DNA from: Deltaproteobacteria bacterium ADurb.Bin207
Lineage (GTDB): Bacteria; Myxococcota_A; Polyangia; Polyangiales; Polyangiaceae
Length of the DNA stretch: 64,000 nucleotides
Reading direction: 5' to 3'
Assembly: GCA_002070115.1 (NCBI GenBank)
Contig: MWCO01000026.1
Location: forward strand, 1-64,000
Shown: positions 42,402 through 52,109 of the stretch, one piece after another
How the letters are laid out: each line of letters opens with the position of its first letter
Numbering within the stretch: the stretch's first letter is position 1
Notes under the pieces: generated by a model
Database searches by the model: none
The model's input: the letters and a program-made list of their open reading frames with translations, nothing else
What the model was told of the DNA's origin: nothing
Position numbers and translations under genes: made by a program

Positions 42402-44687
42402 GTGAATCACGAATCCAACCATCCGGCTTCTATTGCCCCCGATGATGAACAGGGGATCGACATCTTTGCAATCTTGCGCACCGTGCGCAAACGCTGGATG
42501 TCCATCGCGGCCATCACCCTGGCCATATCCCTCGCTGTCACCTTCTATTCCCTCGGGCAGACCAAAATCTACGAAGCTCAAACCATGATGCTTTTCGACC
42601 CCAATCCCCCTCGTCCCCTCGGACGTCAGGTCGAGACCGTGGTCGATATGGGCAATAATAACTATTGGAATAATCAAGAATATTATGAAACTCAGTATCG
42701 TCTGCTGAAATCCCTGCGCTTGGGAAAAGCAGTGGTGGAAGCCCTTGGATTGCAACACGATTTGGCATTTTTGCAAATGGTGCCGGCCGACGGCAAAACC
42801 GTTCCGATGGATCCGATGCCTTCGGTCGAGGACGCCGCTCAGATTCTTGTCAATCGCGTGACGGTTACCCCTGTCAAAGACAGCCGTCTTGCCACGGTTG
42901 CCTATCAGGACGCCGATCCGGCTCGTGCGCAACGTATCGTGATGACCTTGGCCGAGACGTTTGTGGCTTTCAACTTGTCGGATGCCCAACAATCCACGAG
43001 TACGGCCGTGGATTGGCTCAACAGCCAGCTCGACAAGCTCAAAGAGGGGCTCGACTCGAGCGAGCTTGCGCTGCACGAGTATAAGCTAGACAAAAAGATC
43101 CTCTCTACCGACCTGGATGCCCAATCCAATATCCTTCGTGAGGAAATGCAGCAGCTCAGCTCGGCTTTGACCGCGGCGCGAATCAAGCGAGAGGAATTGG
43201 CCGCGCGCCATGGCGAGTTGGCCAAAGTCAATCCGGAAGACCCTTCCGACCTGCCCGCCACGGAACTTCTCCAAAGTTCCGTGTTGCAAAGGCTTCGAAC
43301 CGAATACATCAACGCCCTTCGAGAACGGGATGCGCTGCTAGCGACAGGCAAAGGCATAAACCATCCGGATGTTCGCGCCGCCGAAGGAAACGTCGCCACC
43401 AACCGCGCTGCCGTCATCGCGGAAATCCGCAATATCCAAGGCTCCGTAGCGCGCGATCTTGCCGTCGTGCGACGACAAGAAGCCGGGCTGTCGGGATTGC
43501 TCCAAACGGCAAAAAATAACGCCTTCGACCTGAATCTTCTCGCCATCGAGTACAATCGCCTCAACCGTACGAAAGAAAATAGCGAAAAACTCTATTCCGT
43601 CGTGCTGGAGCGTTCGAAAGAGGGCGATCTTGCCCGCATGCTTCAGGTCAACAACATCCGTGTCGTAGAACCTCCTACCTTGCCTCGGGCTCCCATCCGT
43701 CCACGAATGCTCATCAATACGCTCGTGGGCATCCTCGCGGGATTGGTCCTTGGTCTTGGCGCCGCGTTTGGAAGGGAAATGCTCGACCGGTCCGTGAAAA
43801 CCCAGGCCGATCTCGAAGGAATTCTCGGCCTCAACTTCCTGGGTCTCATTCCCGCCGTCTCCTCCGATGAGGCCAATAAATCTAAGTATTATGGGTACGG
43901 GCGACGACGAAGGCATGGGAAAACCGAGCCGGCTCCCACTTCCTTGCAGCCGGACTTGATCGTTCACCAGGCCCCTCTCAGTGGACCTGCGGAAGCCGCG
44001 CGCGCCATTCGAACCAACCTGCGTTTCATGTCCGCCGATGAGCCTTTTCGCGTGGTGCTCATCACCAGCGCCAGCCCATCGGAAGGTAAAACCACGGTGG
44101 CCAGCAACCTCGCCATCGCCATGGCTCAGGCAGGGCAAAAAACCCTGTTGCTCGACGCGGACTTACGAAAACCCCGGGTCCACCGGATTTTCGGAAAATC
44201 AAACGATCGGGGGCTCACGGTGGCTTTGCTCGATCGAACCAGCCTCACCGACGACTTGCTCTGCACGGAGATTCCGGATCTATTCGTGCTCCCGGCGGGG
44301 CCAATTCCCCCTAACCCAGCGGAATTATTACAGAGCGAGAAGTTCGCCGAACTTCTTGCCGAGCTTCGAAACCGTTTCGACCGCATCGTGATCGATAGCT
44401 CTCCCGTGGGTCCCGTGACCGACGCCGCCATCCTCACCACCCAGGTCGATGGCACCGTCATGGTCGTTCGCGCTTTCAAAACCACCCGCGACGTGGTGGC
44501 CGATGCAAAACGAACCCTCCAAACCGTCGGAGGACGCGTCGTGGGTGCGGTGCTCAACGCGGTAAATCTGGATCGGTCGGAATATAAGGGATATGTGTAT
44601 TATTCGAGCCGGGGGTACTATAGAAGCACCGAGGAGAAATCAGAGAGCCAACCCGCTGCCTCGAATCCCGAAACCAAGCAGTCCTAG
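42402..44687 (+). CDS. Wzc-like polysaccharide co-polymerase and tyrosine autokinase (BY-kinase)
   Basis: A 761-residue protein. A Wzz-type domain with its first membrane helix near residues 33-52 is followed by long coiled-coil hairpins. The second membrane helix is near 435-455 (MLINTLVGILAGLVLGLGAAFG). A CpsD-type kinase domain follows: Walker A SPSEGKTTVASNLA near 560, Walker A' LLLDADLRKPRVH, and Walker B IVIDSSPVGP. The C-terminus has a Tyr cluster (EYKGYVYYSSRGYY), the usual autophosphorylation site. It should control chain length and export of a capsular or exopolysaccharide. It starts with GTG and has no visible ribosome binding site. No Wza, Wzb or glycosyltransferase gene is adjacent. 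Confidence 0.9.
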   Translation: MNHESNHPASIAPDDEQGIDIFAILRTVRKRWMSIAAITLAISLAVTFYSLGQTKIYEAQTMMLFDPNPPRPLGRQVETVVDMGNNNYWNNQEYYETQYRLLKSLRLGKAVVEALGLQHDLAFLQMVPADGKTVPMDPMPSVEDAAQILVNRVTVTPVKDSRLATVAYQDADPARAQRIVMTLAETFVAFNLSDAQQSTSTAVDWLNSQLDKLKEGLDSSELALHEYKLDKKILSTDLDAQSNILREEMQQLSSALTAARIKREELAARHGELAKVNPEDPSDLPATELLQSSVLQRLRTEYINALRERDALLATGKGINHPDVRAAEGNVATNRAAVIAEIRNIQGSVARDLAVVRRQEAGLSGLLQTAKNNAFDLNLLAIEYNRLNRTKENSEKLYSVVLERSKEGDLARMLQVNNIRVVEPPTLPRAPIRPRMLINTLVGILAGLVLGLGAAFGREMLDRSVKTQADLEGILGLNFLGLIPAVSSDEANKSKYYGYGRRRRHGKTEPAPTSLQPDLIVHQAPLSGPAEAARAIRTNLRFMSADEPFRVVLITSASPSEGKTTVASNLAIAMAQAGQKTLLLDADLRKPRVHRIFGKSNDRGLTVALLDRTSLTDDLLCTEIPDLFVLPAGPIPPNPAELLQSEKFAELLAELRNRFDRIVIDSSPVGPVTDAAILTTQVDGTVMVVRAFKTTRDVVADAKRTLQTVGGRVVGAVLNAVNLDRSEYKGYVYYSSRGYYRSTEEKSESQPAASNPETKQS

Positions 44688-44907
44688 CCATGGGCAAGCC
44701 GTGTGGAGCCACGGCGCGCGCCTTCCATTCCCATCGTGCTCCGTACTTATGTAACCTCCCTAGATATTCCCCTCTTCGACCACACCAATTTCCGCCTTCC
44801 CTCCAAACACCAAGGTTCGTCAAGGCCCTGACCCCCTTGTGCTTCCGCCGGACTTTCTCGAAATCCCGTCCCCTTGCCCGCAACCTCGTCTATCATGACT
44901 CCACGGA

Positions 44908-46677
44908 ATGAACCTTCTGCTTATCTTTTCCCTCCTTGCCGCGGCTGTTCTCTTTCCGCTCGACGCTTTTGCTGAAACGCCTCGCTCCGCCACGTACGAT
45001 TACTCTCCTTATGAACAACAGGCCATCGATCTCACCCTCGAGCGCCTCGGTCTCACCATCGAACCGTATCCCGAAGGAAAAACCATCGAGCGAATCGAAA
45101 TCGTATCCCTCGAAGTCATCGAGCCACGGGATCCAGCTCCAGGATTTTTGAATATTTTCCATACGTTATCGCGTCGCTCCACCATCGAGCGGGAGCTTCT
45201 CCTGCACCCGGGCTCTGCCTTCCGGAAGGTCGTCGTCGACGAAACGGCTCGTAATCTCCGCGCCCTGCCCCAATTGTCCGTCGTGCTATGCGTGCCTGTT
45301 CGGGGCACCTCCCCCAACCACGTGGGGCTTGTGGTCATTACCAAAGATATTTGGAGCCTTCGTCTCAACTCCGATATTCAGGTTTCCAGCGGTGGGCTTG
45401 AGTTATTTGTGGTGCAACCCTCGGAAATCAACCTATTCGGCTCGCATCATACCGCTTCCGCTCGATTCGAACTCAACCCCGCCGCCTGGTCCACGGGCGC
45501 TTTGTATATCGTTCCTCGCCTGACCGATCACCTGCTTTCCGCGAGTGCAAGCGCCAATATCATCGTCAATCGGGATAGTGGGCAAACCGAAGGCTCTTTT
45601 GGAGGAATCTCGCTGGGCCGTCCGCTCATCATGAGCCAAACCCCATGGTCATGGCAGACCAGCACCTCCTGGCGTGTGCAAACTACCCGGCGATTCGTGG
45701 CCGCCCGTCTGGCCACCTTCGATGCCACGGTGACCCCGGAGGACGACGAGATACCCTACGAATATCGGACAAGGCGATGGCTGCACCGTTCGAGTGTGAC
45801 ACGGTCCTACGGATGGGCCGTGAAGAATGATGTGTCTTTCGGTGCGGAATATGATCGTCGCCAGTACGCGCTGCCCCCTTCCCACGCGAGAGCAGAGGCG
45901 TTGCAGGAGTTTCGAGATAAGCGGATGCCGACCAGTTTCACGCGTCTGAGCCCGTTTGTGGAATATGCCGGGTATACGACGGACTTCATGCGGGTGCTGG
46001 ACTTTGAAACCCTTGGATTACAAGAAGATTTTCGGTTGGGGCATTCCGCTATCGTCAAGCTATATCCTGCTTCGGAAGCGCTTGGGTCCACCCGTACCCT
46101 TTTTGGTGCGTTCGCTGCGGCGCAGTATACGCTGCCGTTTGTCGATGGGCTCGTGCGGGCGAATATTGAGAGTGCCACGGAATGGGAGCCCGACGGTCTT
46201 GCGAGCGGTTCGATTCAAGGCCGTTGGCGAGTGATCACGCCGCGTCTAGGCTTTGGGCGTCTGTTGGTCGATGCGTTGGTTCTTCATCGATATCGAAATT
46301 TCCTCAATGAATTGGAGATCTTGGGTGGGCAAGGGCGATTGCGGGGGTATCCGAGCAATTATTTCGTGGGGCAGGACGTGGTCGTCAACAACCTTGAATT
46401 CCGGAGCCGCCCCCTCGAGATCCTCACCTTACAACTTGGGGGCGCGGTGTTTTATGATGCTGGGGTGATACGGGATCGTGGCAAACCCTTCGACGTCTAC
46501 CAATCCACGGGTTTTGGCATGCGTGCGCTTTTTCCCCAACTCGATCGGGTCGTTTTCCGGGTCGATGTTGGCTTTCCTTTGGCAGAAGGGGGACTGCCCG
46601 CAGGGGTGGCCCCGGCTGCGTTCTATGCCGCTTTGGAGCAGGCCTTTCCGATGCCCAACATCACCTCGCCCCCTTGA
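44908..46677 (+). CDS. Omp85-family outer-membrane protein (BamA/TamA-like, single POTRA-like region)
   Basis: A 589-residue protein with signal peptide (LLIFSLLAAAVLFPLDAFAE). Residues about 55-145 look like a POTRA domain (IERIEIVSLEVIEPRD, then STIERELLLHPGSAF.., VVDETARNLRALPQLSVVLCVPV). A long barrel follows, with the conserved LRGYPSN near residue 477 (the Omp85 family VRGY/F motif of strand 16 vicinity) and a final aromatic-rich region. Its length is below BamA (about 800) and near TamA or patatin-linked barrels. The likely role is insertion or translocation of outer-membrane or secreted proteins, or lipid transport. The last residues do not end in Phe or Trp (NITSPP), which is unusual. 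Confidence 0.75.
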   Translation: MNLLLIFSLLAAAVLFPLDAFAETPRSATYDYSPYEQQAIDLTLERLGLTIEPYPEGKTIERIEIVSLEVIEPRDPAPGFLNIFHTLSRRSTIERELLLHPGSAFRKVVVDETARNLRALPQLSVVLCVPVRGTSPNHVGLVVITKDIWSLRLNSDIQVSSGGLELFVVQPSEINLFGSHHTASARFELNPAAWSTGALYIVPRLTDHLLSASASANIIVNRDSGQTEGSFGGISLGRPLIMSQTPWSWQTSTSWRVQTTRRFVAARLATFDATVTPEDDEIPYEYRTRRWLHRSSVTRSYGWAVKNDVSFGAEYDRRQYALPPSHARAEALQEFRDKRMPTSFTRLSPFVEYAGYTTDFMRVLDFETLGLQEDFRLGHSAIVKLYPASEALGSTRTLFGAFAAAQYTLPFVDGLVRANIESATEWEPDGLASGSIQGRWRVITPRLGFGRLLVDALVLHRYRNFLNELEILGGQGRLRGYPSNYFVGQDVVVNNLEFRSRPLEILTLQLGGAVFYDAGVIRDRGKPFDVYQSTGFGMRALFPQLDRVVFRVDVGFPLAEGGLPAGVAPAAFYAALEQAFPMPNITSPP

Positions 46678-47023
46678 TGGGCCTCTGCATAGCCGTCGGA
46701 TTCAACCATCTTCCGCCCTGACAGATCCCCTCATTTTTTCCTGAATGGGAAAGGGATACGAGCTGAGGATTCTTGGGTCTTGATTTGGGCTCGGTCCTTG
46801 ACTCCCCCCTTGGAGCACCCCCAACAGTTGCCCTGGGCTCATAAGCATTGGACTGGTGTTCTGCGGTGAACGATATGGGATGACCGTGACCGGTTTTGTG
46901 TGGCGTGCGCCGTGACCGTGACCGGTTTTGTGTGGCGTGCGCCGTGACCGTGACCGGTTTTGTGTGGCGTGCGCCGTGACCGTAACCGTGAAGGAAAGCC
47001 CCGGGAAAAATAGAGGGGGTGGC
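46678..47023. other. Convergent intergenic region containing a 32-bp tandem repeat
   Basis: About 345 bases between the ends of two convergent genes (Omp85-like and recJ). Apart from the tandem repeat at 46881-46988 no gene or RNA is evident. Two T-rich runs occur near 46730. Any transcription end for both genes would lie here. Confidence 0.4.
46881..46988. repeat. Perfect 32-bp direct tandem repeat, three copies plus a partial one
   Basis: Units at 46881-46912, 46913-46944 and 46945-46976 are identical and begin TGACCGTGACCGGTTTTGTG. A partial unit (TGACCGTAACCG) ends at about 46988. Each unit holds the repeated sub-motif TGACCG twice. No spacers occur, so this is not a CRISPR array. The open frame across it (minus strand) has an unnatural repetitive composition. 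Confidence 0.9.
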
Positions 47024-48709
47024 TCAGTCTTCCACCAGGCTCAACAATCCCAAAGCCACCGCATCCCCCCCCCGAAACCCGTCCCGTCGCAGCGTCCCCG
47101 TAGCACAAACCGGCATTCCGGCCCGGAGCTTTCGCGCCCAATCCCCCATACGCGGCCCAAATCCGTAAAGCACTTCTCCCGAGGGCCGTGCGAGCTGCAC
47201 TTGCAGATGCCCTCCCCGGACCTCCTGAGAGCGCACCACTTGTATCCCCCTTACCGCGATTTTGGGGATTTCATTCGAAGCCCCGCAGGGTTCGAGCCAT
47301 TGTAGGTCGTTGACGACATCCGTGGCCTTGTCATCGTCGTCGAGCAAAACCTCCGCCCCGACAGCAGGTATCATCGCCCCCTGGGGCATGACTCTGGCCG
47401 CGGCCGCCATGAATAGGTCACGAAATTTCGATACCGCGGATGGGGCAATGGAGATCCCCGCGGCTGCATGATGTCCTCCAAAGGTGATCGGCGCATCTTG
47501 GCTCGCGGCGAGTAATTCGAACACCGAGATGCCTTCCGGTCCCCGGACAGAGCCGCGGCCAACACCCGCATCGAATCCAATGACGACCGCGGGACGGCCA
47601 AATTGCTCCACCAATTGGGAAGCCACGATCCCCACCACGCCGGGGTGCCAGGACGGTCTTGCGAGCACCAGGGCCGGGGCCTTCTGCCATTGATTTTCCT
47701 CGATATCTTTCATCGCCTCGAGCAGGATCTGTTCCTGGATTCTCTTGCGTTCCGTCCGGGCCGCTTCGAGTTTGGCTGCCAAACCCCGAGCCTGCATCGC
47801 ATCGGTACTAAGGAGAAGGTCAAGGGCATCTTGGGGATGGCCCAGACGCCCCGGCGCGTTGATGCGCGGGGCCACATCAAAGGACAGAGTCTCCGAGGTG
47901 ATATTCGCCAACGAAATGCGCGCTAATTCTGCAAGTGCTTGAAATCCAATACGATTTCCTTGCTCCAACACCCGCATCCCCGCGCGCACCAAAGCCCGGT
48001 TATCGCCGTCGAGGGGCACCATATCCGCAACCGTACCGACCGCCACGAGATCGAGCCATTGGCGAACATCGAGTCCGGGAGATAGTTTGGCCCGCAATCC
48101 AGCAGCCAAGCTGAGCGCGAGACCGCAAGAGGCCAGGTGCTTGTAAGGAAAGGCACAATCTGGTCTTCGGGGATTGAGGAAAGCTACCGCGGGAAGCCGC
48201 TCCTCGGGGACCAGGTGGTGGTCGATCACCACCGTATCGACGCCATGTTTTTTCAAGCGCTCGAGACGTTCGTGGTCGCTCGAGCCGCAATCGCATGTGA
48301 TCAACAGCGAAGGGGTGCGGGACAACACCCTATCTACTGCGATATCGCTCAACCCGTAGCCGCCTTGGAACCGGTTGGCGATGCAAGGCTGCACACGTCC
48401 GCCAAGGGCGCGAATGATCTCCGTGAGGATGGTGACGGAAGTAATACCATCGCAATCGTAATCGCCAAATAAAACCATGGATTCGGAGGTGCGGATGGCG
48501 TGGACGATGCGATCGATGGCCGCATCTCGATCGGCCATTGGTGTGGGAAGGGTGAGCTGGCCGAGTTTCGGGTTCAAAAAGGAACGTGTGCGCTCGTCAT
48601 CGCCAAAGCCTCGACGCTCCAGCAAGTCGGCGAAGGTAGTGGTGATGCGCAATGCGGAAGCAAGACGCCGGGCGGATTCGGAGGCGGCAGACGGGAGCAT
48701 GAATCCCAT
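47024..48709 (-). CDS. recJ: Single-stranded-DNA-specific exonuclease RecJ
   Basis: A 561-residue DHH-family 5'-3' exonuclease acting in recombination and mismatch or base-excision repair. Metal motif VLFGDYDCDGITSVTIL is near the N-terminal third, then CDCGSSDHE, VVIDHHLVPEE, the SLAAGLR-type helix, and DHHA1 motif FGGHHAAAGISIAPSA. The start is placed at MGFMLPSAASESARRL (48709), because the frame upstream overlaps the end of secF and lacks RecJ features; the ATG at 48700 is equally possible. It is the last gene of a yajC-secD-secF-recJ run and lies 37 bases after secF. Confidence 0.92.
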   Translation of the reverse strand: MGFMLPSAASESARRLASALRITTTFADLLERRGFGDDERTRSFLNPKLGQLTLPTPMADRDAAIDRIVHAIRTSESMVLFGDYDCDGITSVTILTEIIRALGGRVQPCIANRFQGGYGLSDIAVDRVLSRTPSLLITCDCGSSDHERLERLKKHGVDTVVIDHHLVPEERLPAVAFLNPRRPDCAFPYKHLASCGLALSLAAGLRAKLSPGLDVRQWLDLVAVGTVADMVPLDGDNRALVRAGMRVLEQGNRIGFQALAELARISLANITSETLSFDVAPRINAPGRLGHPQDALDLLLSTDAMQARGLAAKLEAARTERKRIQEQILLEAMKDIEENQWQKAPALVLARPSWHPGVVGIVASQLVEQFGRPAVVIGFDAGVGRGSVRGPEGISVFELLAASQDAPITFGGHHAAAGISIAPSAVSKFRDLFMAAAARVMPQGAMIPAVGAEVLLDDDDKATDVVNDLQWLEPCGASNEIPKIAVRGIQVVRSQEVRGGHLQVQLARPSGEVLYGFGPRMGDWARKLRAGMPVCATGTLRRDGFRGGDAVALGLLSLVED

Positions 48710-48746
48710 CGAAGCGTTGGACGGAGGGGAAGGGGGATGAGCCAGG

Positions 48747-49985
48747 CTACACCACCGCTGCTTCGCGTTTGCGTGGGCGCGATTTCTGGCCTGGTGAGGA
48801 TTTGGCTCCCCCGAAAATGCGACGGTCAATGACTTCTGTAAGCGGAGAGGCGATGTAGATAGACGAGTAAGTTCCCACGATGATGCCGAGGAAAAGGGCG
48901 AAGGCGAAGTCCTTGATGGCGCCGGAGCCGAGAATCAAAAACGACATCAACGACAGCAAGGTTGTGGTCGACGTCAAGATCGTTCGGGAAATGACTTCGG
49001 AAACACTGATGTTGATGATGGTGGTGAAGGTTTTTCCTCGGTGTTTCCCGAGGTTCTCCCGGATGCGGTCATAGACCACCACCGTATCGTTGATGGAGTA
49101 TCCAACGAGGGTGAGGAGCGCCGCGACGGTGGTCAGGGTGAACTCACGACCGGTGACGACGAAAATGCCAGTGACGATGAGTACATCGTGGGCGAGCGCG
49201 ACGATAGCGCCTGGTGCGAAGCGCATATCGAATCGGAAGGCGACGTAAGCCATCATAAGCAAAAGAGAGATACCCACGCTTTTGAGGGCGGCGTCGCGCA
49301 GAAGCTTTCCGGCTTTGGGTCCTACCCATTCGACTCGCATGGGATCGTCGGGGACGGTTTCGGCACCAAGGGATGAGCGAAGCCCGTCCATGAGTTGGTC
49401 GCCTTTGGACTTGAGCTGGATCTCCACTTTCATGTCCCGGGGGCTCACGATCTGCGGATTGTTTTCTGCTGCGCGGAGTTCCACCCCTTCCACGGTTTTG
49501 ATGGCGGCGGCGATTTGTGCCAGATCGGGCTCTTTGTCATAGCGCAGGGAGATTTTGTCGCCTCCGGGTGAGATTTTCAGTTCGGTGGGTTGCTTGTCTT
49601 TGGGGCAGCGGTCGGCGGGCAATTCGCCACCGGAGGCGGAAGCGAAGCAGAGAGCGTCTTGAATTTTGGTCTGCATCGCGTCATCGATGGTGGACACTTC
49701 CTGAACACGAAGCATGAAGCGGTAAGGGTTGGTTTCGTCGGTCACGTGAATCACGTCGGGAGCGCTGAAACCGAGCTTTTGGACCGCATTTCGAATATCG
49801 TTGGGGGCGATTTCCTTTTTGAAGGCGATCTCGATTTCGGTACCGCCGCGGAAGTCGGTTCCAAAGTTCAAGCCTTTGGTGAAGAACATGACGAGCGAGG
49901 TCAGGCACAATACGACACTGACGGCGAACCAGATATTTTTCTGGCCCATGAAGTCGAAGTAGCGACCGGGTTTGAAGAATTCCAT
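48747..49985 (-). CDS. secF: Protein-export membrane subunit SecF
   Basis: A 412-residue protein of the SecDF proton-driven export motor. It starts MEFFKPGRYFDFMGQKNIWF with the first membrane helix and the conserved DFRGGTEIEI just after. A periplasmic P1-like domain carries an insert of about 110 residues (RCPKDKQPTELKISPGGDK..). The five C-terminal helices contain AYVAFRFDMRFAPGAIVALAHDVLI and NDTVVVYDRIREN. GAGGGAG precedes the ATG by seven bases. It follows secD after 12 bases. Confidence 0.93.
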   Translation of the reverse strand: MEFFKPGRYFDFMGQKNIWFAVSVVLCLTSLVMFFTKGLNFGTDFRGGTEIEIAFKKEIAPNDIRNAVQKLGFSAPDVIHVTDETNPYRFMLRVQEVSTIDDAMQTKIQDALCFASASGGELPADRCPKDKQPTELKISPGGDKISLRYDKEPDLAQIAAAIKTVEGVELRAAENNPQIVSPRDMKVEIQLKSKGDQLMDGLRSSLGAETVPDDPMRVEWVGPKAGKLLRDAALKSVGISLLLMMAYVAFRFDMRFAPGAIVALAHDVLIVTGIFVVTGREFTLTTVAALLTLVGYSINDTVVVYDRIRENLGKHRGKTFTTIINISVSEVISRTILTSTTTLLSLMSFLILGSGAIKDFAFALFLGIIVGTYSSIYIASPLTEVIDRRIFGGAKSSPGQKSRPRKREAAVV

Positions 49986-49997
49986 GGTCTGGCTCCC

Positions 49998-52085
49998 TCA
50001 TCCCATCCGCAGCGTCTTGATCTTCCTGAATCGAACCAGAAAGTCGAATACGACACGGGTAAAGAACACAGCAGTAAATAGGTTGGACACCAAGCCGACC
50101 ATCAACGTGATGGCAAATCCCTTGATGGCTCCTGTACCGTATTGCGCGAGAATGAGCGCGGAGATCAAGGTCGTCAAGTTGCCGTCGATGATGGCGGAAA
50201 AAGCTTTTTCGTAGCCTGCCTCGACGGCGGCCCGTGGGCTTTTCCCTGCTCGTTGCTCTTCGCGGATACGTTCGTTGATGAGCACGTTGGCGTCGACGGA
50301 CATACCGATGGTCAAGGCGAGGCCGGCGATGCCTGGCAGCGTCATGGAAGCGCCGAAGCTTGCCAGAACGGCGAGTTGCAAAAAGAGGTTGGCTACCACG
50401 GCGAGGTTCGCGATGAGGCCGGCGCGAGAGTAGTACATGAACATGAAGCCGAGCACCAAGATGGATCCGACCAGAGCGGCTTTCACACCTTGGTCGATCG
50501 AGTCTCGTCCGAGGGAAGGGCCGATGCGCTGCTCGTTGGAAGGCATGATGGGAGCGGGCAAGGCGCCGGAACGAAGCACCAATTCGAGTTTTCGCGAGTC
50601 TTCGAGCTGGGTTTGCGGGTCCGAAGCACCCATGGTGATCTGAGCATGGCCGCCGGCGATGCGTGTTTGAATGACAGGGGCGCTTTCGACCTTTTCATCG
50701 AGGATGATGGCGAATCTTCGTTTGACGTTGGCGCCTGTGATTTCTTCGAAACGATCGCCACCGGAGTCCGTGAAGGTCAAGGTGACGTGCCAGCCACCGA
50801 GAGAGGAATCCTGGTCTGGCATGGCGGCCGCATCGCGGATCTGGTCACCCGTGATATCCGCGCGGGAATACAAGAAGTAAGTCCGCCATCCCTTTTCGGT
50901 TTGTCGATAAGTATCCGGATCCGTATCGTAAATGACGCCGTAACCAAGTTCGCGATCGTTGGGGACTTCATGCTTCTCGAGGAAGGCTTTGAGACGACCC
51001 CGCGCTTCTTGCATCGTCTCTCCTTGCTTCTTGGTCACCGTCGCGTAATGGATCGGGTTGGTCTTGCCCTTACCGACCGGAGCGCTTTCCATGTTGTCGA
51101 GAGAGACGCCTTCGGGCAGTTGGTCGTCGCTGATTTTGCTTTTGAGGGAACCGATATAATCCGTGTCGTCATCGAGGATTTTGAACTCGAGGCGAGCGGT
51201 TCTGCTGATGATGTCGCGAATTTCTTGAAACGCTTTTTCGTCTTCGCCCGGCACTTCGATGATGATGTCTTCGTCGCGCACGACCACGGAAGCTTCTCGC
51301 AACCCGAGTTCGTCGACGCGTCGGTTGATGGTTTCCTTGGCCTGGGTGACGGCGCGCTCGCGGATATGGGACTCGATGTCGGTCTTGATTTTGTAGGTGA
51401 ATTCGGTCCCTGAGGGGTCTTTGATCATCTGCATGTCGTATTGGAAACGACGATTGAAAGCCTCATCGATTTTGGAGGCGTCGGCGGGGTCTTTGAATTT
51501 GAGAACGATGACGCTGGCATCGTTTTTGGGTTTGATCATTTCGACTTTGTCGACGAGTTTGGCGAGGGCTTCGCGGGAAGGCAGCTTGTCGCCTTCATGG
51601 AAGCCGAAGGATGTGGCGAGCATGCCGCGCATTTCGTCGTAGAAACGGTCTCGTTTGTCTCGGATGGCCTCGGCGACATCGACAGTGTAGACGAGTCGCA
51701 AGCCGCCTCGCAGGTCGAGTCCCGCCACGAGCCGGAAGGAGACATTGTCCCGGATATATTGTGGACACGGGACTTTTCCGCCGCTCATGGTCCACGCGGT
51801 GGGCCAGAAGCTGAGCACGGCGAAGAGAAAGACGGTGACGACCATTCCTGCTTTGAATCGCCACGCGAAGTCGATGACTTTCATGGCGGTGATGGCGGCC
51901 CAGAGCATGATCAACACGAGGGTGACCATGGTCCAGAAGGACTCGTAATGCGCCGCGACACCGGCGAGGATCCCCGCGATGGCGGCGGTCCAGAGCGAGG
52001 AACGACGAGGTTTGCTGAGGTAGCCGCCGACGGCGCAGGCGAGGCCGAGAGCGGGAAAACCGAATTGCAGAATATGTTGCAACAT
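49998..52085 (-). CDS. secD: Protein-export membrane subunit SecD with extra N-terminal helices
   Basis: A 695-residue SecD. After the canonical segment (MKVIDFAWRFKAGMVVTVFLFAVLSFWPTAW), it has LVAGLDLRGGLRLVYTVD and a large P1 region. The C-terminal helices carry LGFMFMYYSRAGLIANLAVVANLFLQLAVL and SVDANVLINERIREE. Before the canonical start, 67 additional residues form two or three further helices. These look coding: they are hydrophobic in the correct frame and have normal codon use. Classical SecD has one helix before P1. It works with SecF and YajC to complete protein translocation using the proton gradient. Confidence 0.92.
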   Translation of the reverse strand: MLQHILQFGFPALGLACAVGGYLSKPRRSSLWTAAIAGILAGVAAHYESFWTMVTLVLIMLWAAITAMKVIDFAWRFKAGMVVTVFLFAVLSFWPTAWTMSGGKVPCPQYIRDNVSFRLVAGLDLRGGLRLVYTVDVAEAIRDKRDRFYDEMRGMLATSFGFHEGDKLPSREALAKLVDKVEMIKPKNDASVIVLKFKDPADASKIDEAFNRRFQYDMQMIKDPSGTEFTYKIKTDIESHIRERAVTQAKETINRRVDELGLREASVVVRDEDIIIEVPGEDEKAFQEIRDIISRTARLEFKILDDDTDYIGSLKSKISDDQLPEGVSLDNMESAPVGKGKTNPIHYATVTKKQGETMQEARGRLKAFLEKHEVPNDRELGYGVIYDTDPDTYRQTEKGWRTYFLYSRADITGDQIRDAAAMPDQDSSLGGWHVTLTFTDSGGDRFEEITGANVKRRFAIILDEKVESAPVIQTRIAGGHAQITMGASDPQTQLEDSRKLELVLRSGALPAPIMPSNEQRIGPSLGRDSIDQGVKAALVGSILVLGFMFMYYSRAGLIANLAVVANLFLQLAVLASFGASMTLPGIAGLALTIGMSVDANVLINERIREEQRAGKSPRAAVEAGYEKAFSAIIDGNLTTLISALILAQYGTGAIKGFAITLMVGLVSNLFTAVFFTRVVFDFLVRFRKIKTLRMG

Positions 52086-52109
52086 GGCGAGGAAGCCGTC
52101 AGTGGGCGA

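Noticed and set aside
46881-46988. CRISPR array
   Set aside because: The 32-bp units are adjacent with no spacers and no Cas genes.
46839-47141. Minus-strand frame across the 32-bp repeat
   Set aside because: Translates into a repetitive HTKPVTVTAHATQNRSRS string; the repeat unit explains the open frame.
47024-48829. RecJ start at 48829
   Set aside because: The extra 40 residues overlap the secF 3' end and contain no RecJ features.
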